Shown in pieces: positions 1 to 9,895 of a stretch of DNA of 64,000 nucleotides (the first letter of the stretch is position 1; each line of letters opens with the position of its first letter). Position numbers and translations under genes: made by a program. The DNA comes from Phyto melanocephala (taxonomy: Eukaryota; Arthropoda; Insecta; Diptera; Rhinophoridae), in contig OW799233.1 in the NCBI GenBank assembly GCA_941918925.1, positions 124,210,833 through 124,274,832 of the forward strand, given 5' to 3'. Under the pieces are notes generated by a model. It searched no databases. It was not told where the DNA came from and saw only the letters and a program-made list of their open reading frames with translations.

Positions 1-858
1 CAACATATTGCACACTATCTTTTTCACATATTTTTGCCACAAAGTTAAAAATGTTCAGACCAAAGATAATTTTTCGAAACGTTTGTAACTATTTATAGTT
101 ATAATATACATCTAGGGATGTTCGTGATTTAAAGAAATTGGTCACTAATCGACAAAGTTATAGGAAAATTTTTTTTGGAGAAATGTATATTCTTTTAATC
201 GATGAAATTTCTCAAGCTCTTTTTTGGACACGTCAGTGACACAAATTTGCAAGCCGTACCCTTGGAAATTATTCCGGAGAAAACCAACAAATCAGTTAGA
301 AACTTACTGAGATATAAGCGTCGAAGTGGTTTTGGTATTTTTTTTCTTAAATTTACAAACAATAATCGATTTTTAGCTTGTTGACAGTAGGGCTTGACTA
401 GTATAATATAATACTCTAAAAAAGTTTACTATCCATGATTGACGGCACTAGGAAATGGCGTCAAATAAATTTATATAAGGGTTAAATCTTGTATTTATAA
501 AAGTAGGACCTAATCAGTAGAACACAAAAAAACTGTGAAAAAGTTAAAATCCCAGATGGTGTCCTAAATAAAATGGCAGATATATGGGACAAATAAGTAA
601 TAACAGAGTTATCCCCCACAATATTGGTATTAAATGAAAGAGCTTAACCAGTAAAAAAATAGTAAAATAAGAAAAAATTTAAAATCCAAGATAACGTCCA
701 AAACAAAATGGCGGATAAAGTTTTCTCTTAACCCCTTAAATATGGGTATCAAGAAAAGGATTTTACTGGCAAACTGAAATTTAAAATTATATATGTCGTC
801 GGAAATAATAAAGCAAAGTGAAGTATAGCATTTAATCTGAAATCTGGGCTGCACTACG
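1..858 (+). mobile_element. Type III DINE-like element, internal fragment
   Basis: This stretch matches, unit by unit, the internal part of the elements at 5412-6205, 51369-52870 and 62009-63058. Positions 100-400 correspond to 63440-63745, and the AAATGGCG/CTTGACTAG units run from about 390 to 760. The 5' end lies before the window. The element is interrupted at 859 by a MITE. Its 3' end appears to be 3297-3354, more than 2.4 kb away, after a stack of insertions. No protein is encoded; the short open frames are chance. Confidence 0.65.
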
Positions 859-962
859 ATATCTGTGGTTTTCATGGGCAACCACGTATGTCTTAAAATC
901 AAATTTTTCAAGAGATCTACAAAACCGTTTTATATAAAACAAAGGGTTAGGTATTGAATTTT

Positions 963-2089
963 TATACCCTTCACACAGTGAAAAAGGGTATATATAGGTT
1001 TGTCATTCCGTGTGAAATTTCTACAATTTTTATTTCCGACCCCATAAAGTATATATTTTCTGAAATTAACTTTTTGAAGCCCCCCGACATCGCTTGGACC
1101 CGGGTGAGGTATTAAAATATCAGAAATATTCGGGAGTAGATCGGTATTGAAAATCAAAAACATCGGTACATAAACAACTGAGATATGAGCAAAAACCCAC
1201 GACTACCTCGATTTTTTTTCACAAAAACAACATTACAACAACAACATACATACATACAAACGTGTATTTTCGTTAGAGTAAACGTCGCATCGAATCCCAG
1301 CTGAGCCAAAAAAAAATTTTTTTATTTATTTTATTTTTATTTTATATTTATTATTTATATTTTAATTATTTTTTTTTAATTTTTTTTTAAATTTTTTTTT
1401 GAATTTTTTTTTTATTTTTTTTTATTAATGTTCTTTAACATACATACGTAAATTTTTTATTTTACAATGGGATTTTTATAATGTTTATATATTTATATTT
1501 TATTCGAACTTTTTCCTTTATATTAAATTTTTAATGTGAACCATTTTTTATTTTGGCTTAAGTTCATTTATTCTTTTATTTCCGATATTAGCCGAGTGGA
1601 ATGCATTTTCGAAATCAGCTACGATTTCATCATCAGCACTCTTTATCGGTATACTACTATGTAACTTAAAATTCCTATTTATGTTACAATTGAATGAAAT
1701 TTGATTTAGTGAATCTTATTATTAATTTTCATATTTTGTTGAATATTTTAATTTCACCTATCAAATGACAATTCATAATTCAACATGTTCATATTCTTCT
1801 ATATTCGTAATACATTTTCGTTATGCTTTCAATATCCATCCTTTGGCTGGAATTATTGAAAACAAGGTTGTATTTACATTTTCATTTATATAAATAAAAA
1901 AGAATAAATGAACTTAAGCCAAAATAAAAAATGGTTCACATTAAAAATTTAATATATATGTATGTTTTTTATATAGTATGTTTGTGCGTATATCATATGA
2001 GATGAATAATGATACAAACTACTGTTGAATGACTAGACGTTGTGAAGGGTATATAAGATTCGGCACGGCCGAATGTAGCACTCTTGTTT
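963..2089 (+). mobile_element. Type I DINE-like (non-autonomous Helentron) element
   Basis: The 5' end is TATACCCTTCACACAGTG followed by AAAAAGGGTATATA, a hairpin. Next come the conserved TTTCCGACCCCATAAAGTAT core, a GGACCCGGGTGAGG stretch, an ACAACAACATACATAC run and the CGAATCCCAGCTGAGCC block. The 3' end has GTGAAGGGTATATAAG and the ATTCGGC-ACG-GCCGAAT hairpin. The GTCY microsatellite is missing from this copy. It is non-coding and would rely on a Helentron Rep/helicase supplied in trans. A 438-bp MITE lies inside it (1519-1956). Confidence 0.85.
1519..1956. mobile_element. MITE with about 60-bp terminal inverted repeats inside a DINE
   Basis: The sequence from 1519 (TATATTAAATTTTTAATGTG, then AACCATTTTTTATTTTGGC) to about 1580 is repeated inverted at about 1893-1956 (GGTTCACATTAAAAATTTAA). 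The arms are near-perfect. The element interrupts the T-rich part of the surrounding DINE, so it is younger than that insertion. Its interior includes the TAGCCGAGTGG motif block also found at 20.4 and 30.5 kb. No coding capacity is seen. Confidence 0.75.
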
Positions 2090-2492
2090 AAACTTTTTTT
2101 GCCATTCATGTTAATAAAGATCTTAAAATTTTCTTATATAAATTTCAGACAAATATCCTTTAAAAATTAGATCATAGCAAATACCAAAATAAGCAAAGTG
2201 GTACGAAAACTAAAAAGCAGCGTATGTCAACATAGGTAGTACACAAGTAATATAAACTGAAAAATTATCAGATAATAACTTTAAAATGTGTTCAGAAGTA
2301 ACAACGTATGTGATTGTGTGTTTTTCTAAGAAATGAAATAATTTTGCATTAAGCACACGTAAGTCAACATACTGCGTTAGCGCTGAACGCTTTTTGAATA
2401 TATGTAGAAGTTACGTTGTTATGCCAATAAAAAAATCGGAATGGGTCTATCCTATTTTTAGAAATTTTTAAAACCAAGCAAAGGGCGTTTTA

Positions 2493-2716
2493 GAGTGCCC
2501 CTGTGGACTAGTCAGTAAAGGACAAGTCAGTTGTTTGGGGGTTGCGGGTTCGATTCCCGCCGGGGACTCTGGAATTGTCTGCTTCTCTTTCTCTTCTATC
2601 CTAAATATTTCTATTCTTATTCTATTCTTCTCTCTATTAAGGCGTCACAATGGACCGTAATGGTCTCCGATTGAAGGTGTGAGGGTAACTTTGCACCAGC
2701 CTTACCTACCTACCTG
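2493..2716 (+). mobile_element. tRNA-derived SINE with 12-bp target duplication
   Basis: The 5' head resembles a tRNA gene. It has an acceptor-like stem AGAGT/ACTCT extended by CCCC/GGGG, an A-box-like TGGACTAGTCAG, and a perfect B box GGTTCGATTCC at about 2546. Downstream is a pyrimidine-rich body, a conserved-looking block (ACAATGGACCGTAATGGTC) and a 3' tail of CTAC repeats. The element is flanked by exact 12-bp copies of AAGGGCGTTTTA at 2481-2492 and 2717-2728. It sits inside the MITE at 859-2802. Pol III would transcribe it, and mobilisation would need a partner LINE that cannot be named from this window. Confidence 0.85.
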
Positions 2717-2883
2717 AAGGGCGTTTTAAACCAAACAAAAAGGCATTATTAACTCAAAATCATAAAAAATTAACATACGCGGTTGCCCATGAAAATTACA
2801 GAATTGTCAGTCTCACCATACCGTCAAGTTTTTTATCAACTTAATTTGACATTTCTTTGTTATAGTGTTTGACAATTTCAACC

Positions 2884-3189
2884 ATGGAGAGGTACACAAC
2901 TGAGCAGCACATTAAGATTGTTATCACTGGAAAATTGCAGAAATTGTGAAAATTTCAGCAAACCGGGTCTGTAGGAAATGTGGAAACACCTATACATGCT
3001 GGCCCAGTTCGTTTTGCGGAAAACATTGCCGTTGTTCGCGATAGTATTGTAGAAGAGCCAACAAACTCGGCTCATCGTTGTGCACAACAATTGAACTTCT
3101 ACATTGTCATTGAAAATATGGACCATCGGATCGAAGTATGCCACCGAAGCGGTGGCGTTTATTTGATCGATATTTTATGTTACACATAA
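2884..3189 (+). pseudogene. Mariner-type transposase remnant (internally deleted)
   Basis: The reading frame begins MERYTTEQHIKIV, the start of the N-terminal helix-turn-helix of insect mariner-like transposases. It has an in-frame stop after residue 21. It then continues QTGSVGNV, RFAENIAAV-like and VEEPTNSAHRCAQQLN, which match the linker after the helix-turn-helix. It jumps directly to a C-terminal-like end (ENMDHRIEVCHRSGGVYLID). The whole DDE catalytic core is missing. The four other mariner lineages in the window carry related proteins. The element ends were not resolved. Confidence 0.7.
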
Positions 3190-3296
3190 TTGTCATAAAT
3201 CCTTTTTTCATAATAAAAAATATTAAGATAATTCTCTGAAAAATTTTTGTTTTATTTACAGTTAACATTGTGCGTTTTTGTTGGATTATCTTTACA

Positions 3297-3354
3297 TGGT
3301 GATAAAGGGTATTATCATATTCGGCACGGCCGAATATAGAACTCTTGCTTGTTT
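3297..3354 (+). mobile_element. DINE-like 3' end (probably of the type III element at 1-858)
   Basis: It holds GGTGATAAAGGGTATTATCA, then the ATTCGGC-ACG-GCCGAAT hairpin and the terminal block ATAGAACTCTTGCTTGTTT. The sequence before the hairpin matches type III 3' ends (for example the inverse of 24978-25060) better than type I. This is why it is assigned to the interrupted element at the window start. Confidence 0.65.
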
Positions 3355-5411
3355 ATAATCTACTTATTCTACGAAAGTGTTGAAAATATTGTTCTTTTAG
3401 AAATAGTGTCAACTTTAAATGTGTACCATCTCAAGTTAAGTGCTTAAGTATTGCTGGATGAGATGCGAACACAATCTCTGATACAGCTGGATTCTTGACT
3501 GCACACAAATACGTTTCTATCTTTTTTCACTGTCATCGGAAACATTTAGTTGAAATAAAATTTTCCCACATTTTATCATTTAGCCGTACTAAATCTGGGT
3601 AAACTCCGCAATGACAAGTCTTGATTCTTTTAAGAGAAGTAAAAAAAACACGATCATCAACATCATCTTGAATGTGACAAAATAAATTGCAACTTATGTA
3701 TTCGTAATAAAAATGTTGCCCTACACGACACTTATGATAATTTCTTTCTGCTCGTTCGTATCTATCTCTATTTTATTATTTTTTATTTAAATACAATTTG
3801 TATTTCTCCTAATGAATACTTAAGTCCAGCCAATATTGCATCAAAAGAAGACGAACAACAAGAAGGAAATTACAGTGACGCCGATGAAAAGAAAACGAAA
3901 ATTTCATATATAAAGTATGTACGCATGTATGTATGTATATTTATGTATATTTTATATGACTTTATAATCGGTTTATCTACATATATAAAGTAGTAGTAAT
4001 TATAAATGGACTTTATGATGTCAGACCACAAACCTCTTATAGTGACTGTTGCCGTTGCTTTTTATCGGCTAAAAAAAAAGAATTGAAAGTATTTCCTATG
4101 GTTTTTTTGTGGCTTAAGTTTAAATATGATTTAAAATCAATTTTTTATTTTCTTGTCGCATTAGTTACACTTTTCATTTCACATGTAAAAACATATTTTT
4201 TTCAACATTTTCTTTTAGCGGTTTAAGACATAATTGTGTCATTTCAAAATATTCTTATAACTGGCAAGTACTTTGTCTTTCGATATTTTATAAATATTTA
4301 AAACCTACGCCTGCCTCTTAACTTTCTAGGAAAAATACAATATTTTTTAATTTTTTTCCGCCCAATCTAGTAAAATCATTAACTTTAGATTCATTTAAGG
4401 TTTTAAAAATAGGCTGGAAAAAAACCTACACTTTGCTTGTCTTTTCTATTTAAATTGCAGTTTCTTAAGCTAATACTTTTCGTTTCATTTTTGTTTTTTT
4501 CAGAAAGTTAGTTTTATTGTTTATGATTTTGATGAGTTTTACTAAAATCTATTATTCAAATATTTAATTGCTTTTTAGATTAGTTTTTTATAAGTTTTAT
4601 TTGTGCCATAAAACCTTATAAATAAGACTTAAGTTTTTGAAATAGTTTTTGATATATTACAGCATTAAAACATGTTGGGCTGTTAGATAAATTGACAAAT
4701 TTCTAACTTAAGCTGCAGCTCAAATCGAATCGTTTGAAATGCATTAGAAAGTTTTCAAACACAGTATTTCGTGAGTAAAAGATTGATGGAGTTTTAATAA
4801 AATGTATTGAATATTTAATTTTAAAAGCTTGATGAGAACAAGATTTTACAGTGGGACCCATTTCAAACATAGTGGTAGTAAGTTAATGATTATAAAGAAA
4901 CCGCTGATTTGATTGTATTATAATGTTTAAGAAAATCATAGGGGATAATATAAATTAAAAAAAAAACTTAATTTCCCATAAGTACTAAAGTCGGTTTTGG
5001 AAAATGAAAAAAAAAAAAACTTAATAAACCATTGCCTTATATCAGACATGCGAACCATTTTTATTCTACTTCAAAAATACGAGTTCAAAATTCGTCATTG
5101 CAGTATCTTAAAGACTTGCCGACAACATGGTGGTATACATTTGTAGATATCGAGGGTTACAAGTAGAAGAGCTCTAACTCGTACTTTTTCGAAATTGAGT
5201 TTTTCAGTGACTCCAATGCATTTCACACTAACAACTCGACACAAAAATTAAACGCAAAAATAACAGCTTTACAAGCAATTTGATTTGAATTTTGATCAAA
5301 TTACGTATTGCCGTAATTTGATATCTTAATTAATTAATAAATTATATACGAATTTAAAGTATTTTTTACCACAAAAATATAAAATAAATGCATGCACGTA
5401 CACGTCAAAAA
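3355..5411. other. About 2 kb with no recognised gene
   Basis: This is AT-rich sequence with a short ATGT microsatellite near 3918-3945. No open frame shows family motifs. No paired terminal repeats were found by eye. It may be original host intergenic or intronic DNA. Confidence 0.5.
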
Positions 5412-6205
5412 AAGTAGGAGTGCTATATTGTGCCGTGCTGAATCTGATAACAACCTTGGTGTAATAATAGTCGACATTATCTTTCATTTTTAATTTATAC
5501 TTTGTTAAATGCATTCTACTAGTCAAGCCCTTCCACTTGAGTCCCTTTTTAAAGGGGTTAAGAACAAAAGTTATCTGCCATTTTTATTCGAGCGCCATCT
5601 TTGATTTTTCACTTTTGTATAGTTTACAGTATAATGCTGTTTAAGTCCTTTCATTTAATACCAATAGTGTGGGGATTGTAGGGGACAAATCCAAAATTTC
5701 TATTTTTAACCCTTATATGCGCCATCTTGGATTTTAACATTTTCATAGTTTACTACTAGTCAGGTTTTTTCACTTGATGCCAATTTTGAGGGGTCGAAGG
5801 AGGTTAATATAATTCATTACTAGATTTGAGTCATATACAAGTTTATTGTACGCCATTTTGTAGTGCCACCGTCATGGATTTTAAATTAGTATAGTGTATT
5901 ATATGTTGCTAGTCAGTTGTGAAAAGCTAAAAAAAAATCGATTCCGTTTGTAAATTTTAAGAAAAATACTGGAAAAGTTGTATTTTTATGCTTATATCTC
6001 AGTAATTTTCAAACTAATTTGTTAGTTTCTTCCAGGAACAATTTTCGAGACTACGAGTTTTAATTAAGTGTTTTAAAAGAGTTCAAAAATTAATTATGAG
6101 ATTTTGAAACTTGATATATTTAAACAAATATATATTTTTCAAATCATTTTAGCTTATAACTCTGTTTGAAGTTTTTTAAAAACAGCTCTTGATATTTTTC
6201 ATATT
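5412..6205 (-). mobile_element. Type III DINE-like element, diverged
   Basis: The 3' end lies at 5412-5460 on the minus strand as a decayed hairpin (GTGCCGTGCTGAATC). Repeated CGCCAT and CTAGTCAAGCCC / CTTTCATTTAATACC units follow through about 5900. A block homologous to 63440-63745 and 190-400 runs to about 6200. The 5' terminal hairpin is lost. There is no coding capacity. Confidence 0.65.
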
Positions 6206-6654
6206 TTAAAAAAAAAAGAGAGACGGAAAAGGTTTGTTATTCCGTTTTTATTTTGTACAATATTTATTTGCGACCCTTTAAAATACTTATGTATATATGG
6301 GCTAATCCGAAAATTTTTAAGCCCAAGGCAGAAATTTAAAGTTGCCCAAAATCCAAATGTTTGTTAATGGAATGATAGGATACATATTTAAGCTTCAAAA
6401 TATATAAGCAATACGGTTTTACAGTGGTTTGTTTTTCCTTGGCAGAGGCTAACCTAAACGTACCTCTTGCTTTCATTTATTTTTGTAAAAAAAGGGTATT
6501 TTTAATGGTAAAAAAGTGGGCAAACCGGTCGTTTCAGTATTTAGCGTTTAGCAAAACTTTAATTTGCTTAATTTTCTTTTGTTTGCGATACAAATCATAT
6601 TTGTAAGTTATCTAATATTTATTAACAATCGGAACTAAAAATGGGTACACTGTG

Positions 6655-8056
6655 TGTAACGTCCGTAACGGAAAATAGGGTTGTTTAAGTTTAACCGAAT
6701 GAATTTTAATAATTTTGTTTTCCAAACTAGCTTTATAAACAGAGTTTTTTATGCACTTTAATCTGATGAAAAAAAAGAAATACATTTATTACACATATTT
6801 TTTTTTGAAATATAAATGACAAAGTGTGTAACGGCATGAAAATACCCAAAAATTTTATTTTAATATTCTGAGGTGGAAGTAAGTGTTTATAATGGATTTT
6901 CACCTGCTGAATCTGAATCTGGGCTTTAAATTGCTCTAGGTTGCCGAGAATCCGAAAAACTTCATATTAAAGTAACAAAAAGTGTGTTTAAATAACATGC
7001 GATCCCCCAATCTGCAACTTAAATTGAGATAAATTTCAAATTCTTCTGAAACCTAAAATAATTCCTTAAAATCAATAATTAGTATTTAATAACCATGTTG
7101 TAAACCGCAACCCCCATGTCCCCCTTAAAATATTTGGCGGTACGCTCATGCATGCAATGTTTAAGTACTGGATTTTCCGTTAGAAATTAAGAATTTCTTT
7201 GCTACTTCGCATGGAAAAGGAGCGGTGGACGGTGTTGGCGCTGTTGTTAAGCGAAAAGTTTGGCAACTAGTAAAAGCCCAAAATCTCATCTTAAAAAACG
7301 CTCGACATTTTCACAAATTAGCAAAAAAAATGTAAATGGCGTTTTCTTAATTTACGTTGGTAAAAATTATGTCAAAACTATATCTGACGAAATATCAAAA
7401 ACATGGATAAATGTAAAAAATATCCAGCTCTTAAATCATATAATTATTTTTCGGGCTTTTCTAATGACTACTATAAAAGTAGCTCGAACAGCTGGGTCTA
7501 TTAAGCATAAGATATAGACAAATAAATAAATGAGTATAAGCTAATATAAGAGTAGTGAAATATTCTATAATTTTTTTGTAACTAATAAATTAATAATTAC
7601 AAGGTTAAAAATATTTTTAAATACATGAATGTTTTTTATATACACAATTTGGTTTAATGGAAAAAGTGTAACGTCCGTAACGTAACGTCCGTAACAGACA
7701 AAAATTAAGATTTTTGTTTAACGGGACTGCTTAGACTTCTTTTCTAAGCAGGCTTGATATCGTCGTATACTCCACTTAATTTCTTGTATATGGACTTCTT
7801 TTTGTTTATTATAAAAAAAATGTGCAAATGCACATAAGCCTCAAAATCGACTTCCATTTTTTGAAACGTCCTTAACGGAACTTTAATCTAACATAACTTT
7901 TTTTAAAAAACAGTTAACCTTTAAGTTTAAAACAAGTTTTAAAGTACTCCCACAGAACTGCATTTTGCAAAAAATTTCATGAAAATATTCCAATGTGAAC
8001 GCCAGCTGTGTTAATCTTAACAAGCAAATTTGCGTGCGAATGTAACGTCCGTAACG
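6655..8056 (+). repeat. Dispersed direct motif TGTAACGTCCGTAACG (at least five copies)
   Basis: Copies lie at 6655-6670, 7667-7682, 7681-7696 (overlapping the previous), 7863-7878 (one to three changes) and 8041-8056, next to the right end. All point the same way. Such repeated motifs inside a transposon are usually transposase-binding sites, but here that is inference. Confidence 0.8.
7165..7480 (+). pseudogene. Conserved transposon protein fragment with SHGKGAVDG motif
   Basis: From 7165 one frame reads KNFFATSHGKGAVDGVGAVV then KRKVWQLVKAQN and on to a stop at about 7321. The next frame continues without a gap (NVNGVFLIYVGKNYVKTISD and onward). Together they look like one protein broken by a single frameshift. 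From memory, the FFATSHGKGAVDGxG pattern recurs in uncharacterised arthropod and cnidarian proteins that look transposon-encoded. Its position inside inverted ends fits a transposase C-terminal half. The N-terminal half was not found in readable form. The catalytic role is inferred only. Confidence 0.6.
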
Positions 8057-8603
8057 CAGGATTAGCCCATATTCGGATTCCTTATAGACAGAGAAATAAA
8101 TTTAGTTAAGTCCGTCTCTTCGTCTGTCCGTGTGTTAGTTGAAATCAGACTCTTATATGATATCAATTTATTAAATATTGAAAATCACTTATGTAAACAT
8201 TATTTCGAGCTAAAATATGTGCGAAAAAACAGAATTACTTCTGTTATTTAGACAAAGTCAAATTTTGCAACCCCAATAACAGTTCTTGAAACTTTTGTTA
8301 CGTAAGTAAAAAACATGTAGTTTGGCAACATTTGCAGATAATCTAGGTTCAATAGGCCAATTATCGACATAGATGAAGACGAAAAAAATTTTAGGAAAAA
8401 AATGTCAATTAAATGTTCTGATTAGCGTTTAGCTAATATATACTTTTTTATAATATTTTTTTTTATTTTTATGATGGTTTAAACTGTGTAACGGATGTAT
8501 AAGATTCGGCACAGAAGAAATTTAGCGCTTTTACTTGTGGAATGCTTGTAAATATTACAAACACATTTTTTTTGTAAAAGATTTTTTATTCCAAAACCAA
8601 ATA

Positions 8604-9893
8604 AAGGGTGTTTTTTTAAGCCCGATAGAACTTGAAATTGTAAAAAATAACACAAAAAATTAAATTGTAATCAAAATTTTTTTTTTATTCGAAAGATCAA
8701 TACGTGACGTTAACATTTGAAAATGATTTCGGGCATATGGTTACCGCGGCTGTTCTTGACGAAGCGCATTCTGGACGTCCAATTTTGGGCCACTTTTTCG
8801 AGCACTGCTGGCCGTAGTCACAAATAACACGAACAATGCTGGCCTCCAAGGCGTCAATTGTTGCTGGTTTATCAGCATAAACCAGTGACTTCACGTAGCC
8901 CCACAGGAAATAATCGAGAGGTGTCAAATCGCCAATTGACAGGTCCATTTCTCGAAATCAACTTATCGCCAAATTTTGATTTCAATAAGTCGATGGTTGC
9001 GTTCGCCGTATGGCACGTAGCGCCATCCTGTTGAAACCACATCTCCTCCGGATCAATGTCATCCATATTTTCAAACAAAAAATCATTGATCATGGTGCGG
9101 TAACGATCTCCATTGACCGTAACGCGAGCTCCGGCCTCATTTTTGAAGAAATAAAGTCCGATGATGCCACCAGCGTGAAAACCGCACCAAACGGTGCATT
9201 TTTCTGGATGTAATGGAGTCTGTAGGGTCTCTTGTGGATTGGTCTCGCTCCATATGCGGCAATTTTGCTTATTAACAAACCCGTTAAGCCAAAAATGCGC
9301 CTCATCGCTGAACACAATTTTGCGATAAAACAACGGGTCAGTTGCCAACTGCTCTAGAGCCCAATCGGCGAAAGAACGACGCATATAATGGTCTCGTGGC
9401 TTCAATTCCTGCACCAGCTGGATCTTATACGGGTGTAGGCCGAGATCTTTGCGCAAAATTTTCCACGTAGTGGACGGACAGAGCCCCAATTCCTGCGACC
9501 GACGACGAATCGATAAATTTGGATCTTCTTCCACGCTTTCGTTTACAGCGGCGATATTCTCTTCAGTACGCACATTCCTTCGACGTGTTGGTGTTATTGC
9601 ATCCTCTAGAGAGTATGTGGTACGAAATCTATCCACAGTTCGACGAATGGCTTGTTCAGATGGACGATTATGTACGCCATAAAAATGACGAAGTCGTCTA
9701 AAAGTTGCGCGAATCGACGACTGATTTTCAAAGTTAATTTGGATAATTTCGTAGCGTTGTTCAAGCGTGAGTCTATTCATGATGATTTGTCAGAGTATAC
9801 TGAAACGATAAAAAAAAATATTTCATCAAAATTTAATTTTTTGTGTTACTTTTTACAATTTAAAGTTCTATCTAACAAAAAAAAAACACCCTT
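8604..9893 (-). mobile_element. Mariner-like transposon, near full length
   Basis: The terminal inverted repeats begin AAGGGTGTTTTTTT at 8604 and end AAAAACACCCTT at 9893. They extend about 55 bp with good pairing (GATAGAACTT and TAACACAAAAAATTAAA shared). TA dinucleotides flank both sides (8602-8603 and 9894-9895). The transposase gene fills most of the 1290 bp on the minus strand. Confidence 0.92.
8710..9780 (-). pseudogene. Mariner-family transposase, two frameshifts
   Basis: This is a cut-and-paste transposase of the IS630/Tc1/mariner superfamily. Residues 1-75 form the N-terminal helix-turn-helix region (MNRLTLEQRYEIIQINFENQ start, insect DUF4817 type). A linker VEEDPNLSIRRRSQELG leads to the RNase-H-like core: first Asp in FSDEAHF (residue 159), second Asp in WFQQDGATCHT (residue 252), third in CDLTPLDYFLWG-type sequence. 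The first frameshift is near 8945: relative to the NWPPRSCDLTP pattern of the related copies, about 14 nt coding for PPRSC are missing. A second shift is near 8830; the other frame then reads VLEKVAQNWTSRMRFVKNSR and ends at a stop at 8710-8712. Without these lesions the protein would be about 360 residues, normal for the family. ATG at 9780 is chosen because the helix-turn-helix begins there. Confidence 0.92.
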
Positions 9894-9895
9894 TA

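Larger units (their letters stand above)
859..2802. mobile_element. MITE with GTGGTTTTCATGGGC ends, split by later insertions
   Basis: The left end at 859-927 carries GTGGTTTTCATGGGCAACCA (from 865). It then matches the inverse of the right half of the intact copy at 33578-33838, including TTTTTCAAGAGATCTACAAA. The right part lies at about 2340-2802 and ends in the inverted GGTTGCCCATGAAAA. The type I DINE at 963-2089 and the SINE at 2493-2716 sit inside it. Extra sequence at 2090-2340 has no counterpart in the short copy at 33.6 kb, so this may be a longer family member. The superfamily is unknown because the target duplication is unclear. Confidence 0.6.
6298..8069 (+). mobile_element. DNA transposon with GGGCTAATCC ends and repeated ACGTCCGTAAC motif
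   Basis: The ends are TGGGCTAATCC at 6298 and its inverse GGATTAGCCCA ending at 8069. The flanks are ATAT on both sides, so the target duplication is either TA or the palindrome ATAT; these cannot be told apart. The insertion interrupts a DINE, which supports the boundaries. The interior carries at least five direct copies of TGTAACGTCCGTAACG or close variants (6655, 7667, 7681, 7863, 8041) plus a partial one near 6824. It also holds a fragment of a conserved protein at 7165-7480. It shares end structure and internal motif with 28215-29091. The superfamily is uncertain; Sola-type elements have 4-bp duplications and would be one candidate to test. Confidence 0.75.
6215..8540 (+). mobile_element. 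Diverged DINE-like element split by a DNA transposon
   Basis: The left part (6215-6297) reads GGTTTGTTATTCCG, then a degraded GACCCTTTAAAATAC core. The right part (8070-8540) resumes with GTCCGTCTCTTCGTCTGTCC and a GTTGAAATCAG block. It ends at AAGATTCGGCAC and GCGCTTTTACTTG. The order and orientation agree with one element interrupted at 6298-8069. Confidence 0.7.

Noticed and set aside
2493..2570. Possible functional tRNA gene
   Set aside because: The B box is good, but the cloverleaf is irregular. The sequence continues into a SINE body and tail with target duplications.
9010..9213. Plus-strand open frames opposite the mariner transposase
   Set aside because: These are antisense shadows of the minus-strand gene; the same holds opposite the copies near 26.5, 30 and 58 kb.
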